Below are positions 61,777-64,000 of a stretch of 64,000 nt of DNA, piece by piece. Made by a program: the position numbers and the translations under genes. The stretch's first letter is position 1, and each line of letters starts with the position of its first letter. The notes beneath the pieces were generated by a model, which was not told where the DNA came from, searched no databases, and saw nothing but the letters and a program-made list of their open reading frames with translations. The DNA comes from Lewinellaceae bacterium (GTDB lineage: Bacteria > Bacteroidota > Bacteroidia > Chitinophagales > Saprospiraceae): the NCBI GenBank assembly GCA_020636215.1, contig JACJYG010000010.1:62001-126000 (forward strand). Reading direction: 5' to 3'.

Positions 61777-62760
61777 ATGATCTACCCCATTCGAATGGAC
61801 ATGATTCCGATGCTCCGGCATTTGGTGGAGGCCATCCGGCCCTTTGCGGCCGCCAATTTTGTCGGCCTGGTTTTTGAGCCGGAGGAGGCATCGTTGGAGG
61901 TAAATTGCCCACTGGATCGGGTCCTGCCTGATTTAGCCCGGCTTATATGTCGGGCTATTGCTTTTACCCCTTCAAATCATGAGGTCCGCCTGTCCGTCTC
62001 CCTTCAGGAGCTTGAGGGGGCAAAAAAACTGTCGATCCGGATGGAGAATACTGGCGCCGACTTAAGTTATGTTAGAGAGGTTGTGACTGGCCTGGATGGG
62101 GGGGTGGAAGTCTTATACCTGGGCAATAGCGGCACCCGCTTTGAGTGGAGCATTCCCGTAGAAGAAGTTAAAACGGCGCCGGCAAGCGGCAGGCAAGGCG
62201 TGTCGGGAAAGGAAAGTTACACGGTTCCCGTTTTTTACCAGAAGCTTCGAAAACACATGCAGGCATATACGGCCAACATGAAAAGCCTGGAAGAAGCCGT
62301 CGCCAGAGATCAGGAGGAGCGGGAGCAGGTATTTTTGAAAAAAGTAAACGCCATTATTCTGGCCAAGCTCGGCCGGGAAGATTTTGACGTAGCCGCCCTG
62401 GCTCGCGGCCTGGCCCTGAGCCGCAGCCAGTTGTACCGCCGGATCAAATCGCTGGTACACCTGTCTCCTTCCCAGTACATTCGGTACATCCGCCTGCAGA
62501 ATGCCAAGGAACTTCTGGAATCGGGTAATATGACGGTAGGGGAGGCCGCCTTTAAGACAGGCTTTATCGACAAAAGTTATTTCACCCGGGCTTTTCACCG
62601 GCAGTTTGGTTTCAACCCGTCCTACCTCAGGAAAGCTTCAACCTTAAAAAAACTGAGCCATGACCCAGGAAAAGAAAAACAAGCAGTTCATCATCGAGTA
62701 TTACAACGCCCTGGCAGGAAAGGAAAAACCGGAACATATGATCCGGAAGTATGTGACTGA
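61777..62760 (+). CDS. AraC-type regulator with a degenerate kinase-ATPase-like N-terminus
   Basis: The 327-residue frame starts MIYPIRMDMIPMLRHLVEAIRPFAA. The first 130 residues follow the pattern of the ATPase domain of a hybrid regulator: LEVNCPLDRVLPDLARLICRAIAFTP matches the DPEKLGHICSNLLSNAIKFTP region in order and spacing. The N-box Asn and the G boxes are gone (for example SIRMENTGAD). A coiled-coil helix (about 150-185) leads to an AraC domain (about 195-290, FDVAALARGLALSRSQLYRRIKSL and GFIDKSYFTRAFHRQFG). No receiver or membrane part exists. The last 35 residues overlap the next gene and follow a run of seven A residues; with six the protein would end just before that gene. Confidence 0.78.
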   Translation: MIYPIRMDMIPMLRHLVEAIRPFAAANFVGLVFEPEEASLEVNCPLDRVLPDLARLICRAIAFTPSNHEVRLSVSLQELEGAKKLSIRMENTGADLSYVREVVTGLDGGVEVLYLGNSGTRFEWSIPVEEVKTAPASGRQGVSGKESYTVPVFYQKLRKHMQAYTANMKSLEEAVARDQEEREQVFLKKVNAIILAKLGREDFDVAALARGLALSRSQLYRRIKSLVHLSPSQYIRYIRLQNAKELLESGNMTVGEAAFKTGFIDKSYFTRAFHRQFGFNPSYLRKASTLKKLSHDPGKEKQAVHHRVLQRPGRKGKTGTYDPEVCD

Positions 62761-63055
62761 TGAAAAACTGATCCAGCACATCAGGTTTTTCGAAAAATCC
62801 TTCCCGGAATACGACCTGATCCCCGAGGAAATTATCGCCGAAGGAGACCGCGTCTTTGTGCGGGCCCGCATAGAGGGTATGCACGAAGGGGAAATGGACG
62901 GCATCCCGCCCACTTTCCAGGAAATCAAAATGCCTTTCGCCATCTGTTACCGCATTGGCAATGGCAAGATCATCGACCACTGGATGATCGCCGACCAGAT
63001 GGAACTGCTGGAACAACTGGGCCTGGCCCGGACTATGAAATCGGAATTTGATTAA
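62660..63055 (+). CDS. NTF2/SnoaL-like ester cyclase-type protein, copy 1
   Basis: The 131-residue protein has the SnoaL/NTF2-like cone layout: helical start (KKNKQFIIEYYNALAGKEKPEHMIRKYVTDEKLIQHI), then strands with IPEEIIAEGDRVFVRARIEGMH, PPTFQEIKMPFAICYRIGNGKIIDHWMIADQMELLEQLG. The end segment (DHWxIxDQxxLLxQ) is the typical family signature. Members hold small molecules, some as cyclases; the ligand here is unknown. It begins inside the 3' end of the AraC-like frame (100 bases overlap) and is followed by a paralog 89 bases downstream. ATG 62660 is clear. Confidence 0.8.
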   Translation: MTQEKKNKQFIIEYYNALAGKEKPEHMIRKYVTDEKLIQHIRFFEKSFPEYDLIPEEIIAEGDRVFVRARIEGMHEGEMDGIPPTFQEIKMPFAICYRIGNGKIIDHWMIADQMELLEQLGLARTMKSEFD

Positions 63056-63143
63056 GGCGCATGCAACCTGAGGAACATTTTTAGGGCAGAATAACCTACC
63101 TCTTTTGCGCAATGCCGCGGTAAATTGGGTGAAAAGCCTGGCC

Positions 63144-63512
63144 GTGGACCGAGCAGAAACCAATAAAAGATTTATCCTCAAATACATCCGGGCGCTCAAT
63201 GAAGCGGAGGATAAACTTAATATCCTATCTCAATACACCTCTGATTCTAAACTGATTGAACGCATTGCTTTCCTGGAAAAGGCCTTCCCGCGGCATCAGG
63301 TGATGGTGGACGAAGTGACGGCGGAGGCCAGCCGGGTCATCGTCCGGGCTCGTTTCATCGGAAAAAACCTTGGCCCGGCCAATGGGATGAGGCCTACGGG
63401 TAAAAAGGTGGAGGTCCCCTTTGCGATGGGATATGAAATTCAGCAAGGCAGGATTATTTCACATTGGCTGATCACCGACCAACTGGCGCTGCTGGTGCAG
63501 TCGGTGGTGTAG
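63144..63512 (+). CDS. NTF2/SnoaL-like protein, copy 2
   Basis: The product is about 122 residues started at GTG 63144 (VDRAETNKRFILKYIRAL), chosen because this residue aligns with the ATG of the paralog. No ATG exists nearby; the open frame can also be read from TTG 63105 or GTG 63129. The pattern LIERIAFLEKAFPRHQVMVDEVTAEASRVIVRARFIG and PFAMGYEIQQGRIISHWLITDQLALLVQ repeats that of copy 1. The tandem pair probably arose by duplication. Function unknown. It lies 37 bases before a lipoprotein gene. The lack of ATG may be real or a sign of decay. Confidence 0.68.
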   Translation: MDRAETNKRFILKYIRALNEAEDKLNILSQYTSDSKLIERIAFLEKAFPRHQVMVDEVTAEASRVIVRARFIGKNLGPANGMRPTGKKVEVPFAMGYEIQQGRIISHWLITDQLALLVQSVV

Positions 63513-63549
63513 GCAGTTCAAATATTTATTTCACAAAAACCAGAAAATC

Positions 63550-64000
63550 ATGAAAAAGTTATTGTTGCTTTCAATGCTGGCGCTGCTGTTTGTGGCCATG
63601 GTGAGCTGTGAAAAAGACCAGCTTGCCCCAGTTGATGGCCAGGAGGAGATGATTGCATCTCGGGCTGTTACCCTGCCATTTAGAGCATGGTTCACCACTC
63701 ACCCTGTGATGACGGGGGCCGATGAAAATGGCACTCTCACGTTCGAGATCCCCTCTGAGGGTATTTCGAACATTCTGCGGCAATGTACCTGGTATTCTGA
63801 TTCTCAGGTTTTTGCCACCATCTTACCGCCACCCTGGGTTCAGACCGGCACGTCTATCTTTACCGCAGCCGATGGCTCTCAGCTGATCGGCGCCTTTGGA
63901 GGCACGACCGGGCCTCAGGGAAATATTCCTTTCGTCGGAACCGGGACTTATGAGATCACCTCCGGCACCGGAAGGTACGAGGGGGCTACCGGTAGCGGAA
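63550..64000 (+). CDS. Secreted lipoprotein, cut by the window end
   Basis: The frame is open from ATG 63550 (MKKLLLLSMLALLFVAMVSC) to the end of the window without a stop, at least 150 residues. The N-terminus is a signal peptide with a lipobox (VSC). The mature part has beta-type strands, Gly/Thr-rich turns and the motif GTGTYEITSGTGRYEGATGSG, which resembles secreted beta-barrel proteins with a GTGRFEGATG-type block. Function is unknown. The leader before the ATG looks like the one before the T9SS remnant at 61408. It follows the second SnoaL-like gene by 37 bases. Confidence 0.65.
   Translation, partial: MKKLLLLSMLALLFVAMVSCEKDQLAPVDGQEEMIASRAVTLPFRAWFTTHPVMTGADENGTLTFEIPSEGISNILRQCTWYSDSQVFATILPPPWVQTGTSIFTAADGSQLIGAFGGTTGPQGNIPFVGTGTYEITSGTGRYEGATGSG

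Overview
The window looks like a chromosomal segment of a member of the Bacteroidota, most probably the Saprospiria (a Lewinella, Haliscomenobacter or Phaeodactylibacter type of organism). The reasons are several. Secreted proteins carry type IX secretion (T9SS) C-terminal sorting domains of both the gliding-motility type (12883-17478) and the short type (41235-42410, 48919-50793). Promoter-like sites of the Bacteroidota form TAnnTTTG occur, one of them with a perfect TTTG box 19 bases upstream (516-546). There is a hybrid two-component regulator with propeller repeats, a TPR-CHAT protein, a DUF2795 protein and many small lipoproteins. No rRNA, tRNA, CRISPR array, phage or insertion-sequence gene was seen. 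The exact taxon is an inference.

Layout. 1-5953: Nudix-like protein, MsbA-like ABC exporter, cytidylate kinase, a TPR-like protein and DUF2795, with two members of one palindromic repeat family. 6162-12713: minus-strand run with a transglutaminase-like protein, queA, a nuclease-fold protein and two tandem arginyltransferase-like proteins. 12883-24645: giant T9SS adhesin-like protein, exonuclease VII (xseA/xseB), ftsH, RtcB-like RNA ligase, esterase. 24777-29003: a TPR-CHAT protease-like protein facing an ECF sigma factor and a membrane TPR protein that looks like its anti-sigma partner. 29032-36020: PMT glycosyltransferase, pseudouridine synthase, a ribF gene fused in frame to a family 2 glycosyltransferase, and the iron-sulfur proteins Mrp and NifU-like. 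36038-48801: glycogen debranching enzyme, a YtfJ/YtfI-like pair, lipoproteins, an M43 metalloprotease, OmpA-like protein, RlpA-SPOR protein, LysE exporter, mnmA and rimM. 48919-56863: an amylase-like T9SS protein that has lost catalytic motifs, a TPR histidine kinase, two glycosyltransferases and a GltB-like flavoprotein.

The last 7 kb (57038-64000) is the most disturbed part. A hybrid sensor regulator has lost most of its kinase ATPase domain and its frame. Next come two and a half tandem hairpin repeats with compensatory base changes and a 42-codon remnant of a T9SS-secreted protein. Then follow an AraC regulator whose N-terminus looks like a worn-down histidine-kinase ATPase domain and two tandem NTF2/SnoaL-like proteins.

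The best candidate for an undescribed system is the CHAT/sigma/anti-sigma cluster. Predicted topology places a protease-like CHAT domain on the same side of the membrane as the TPR part of the putative anti-sigma factor, which would suit release of the sigma factor by proteolysis. The ribF-glycosyltransferase joint is the second most interesting point. It turns on a run of nine A residues: one A fewer would give a clean ribF stop overlapping the start of the next gene. All functional statements rest on motifs read by eye; no database search was possible.
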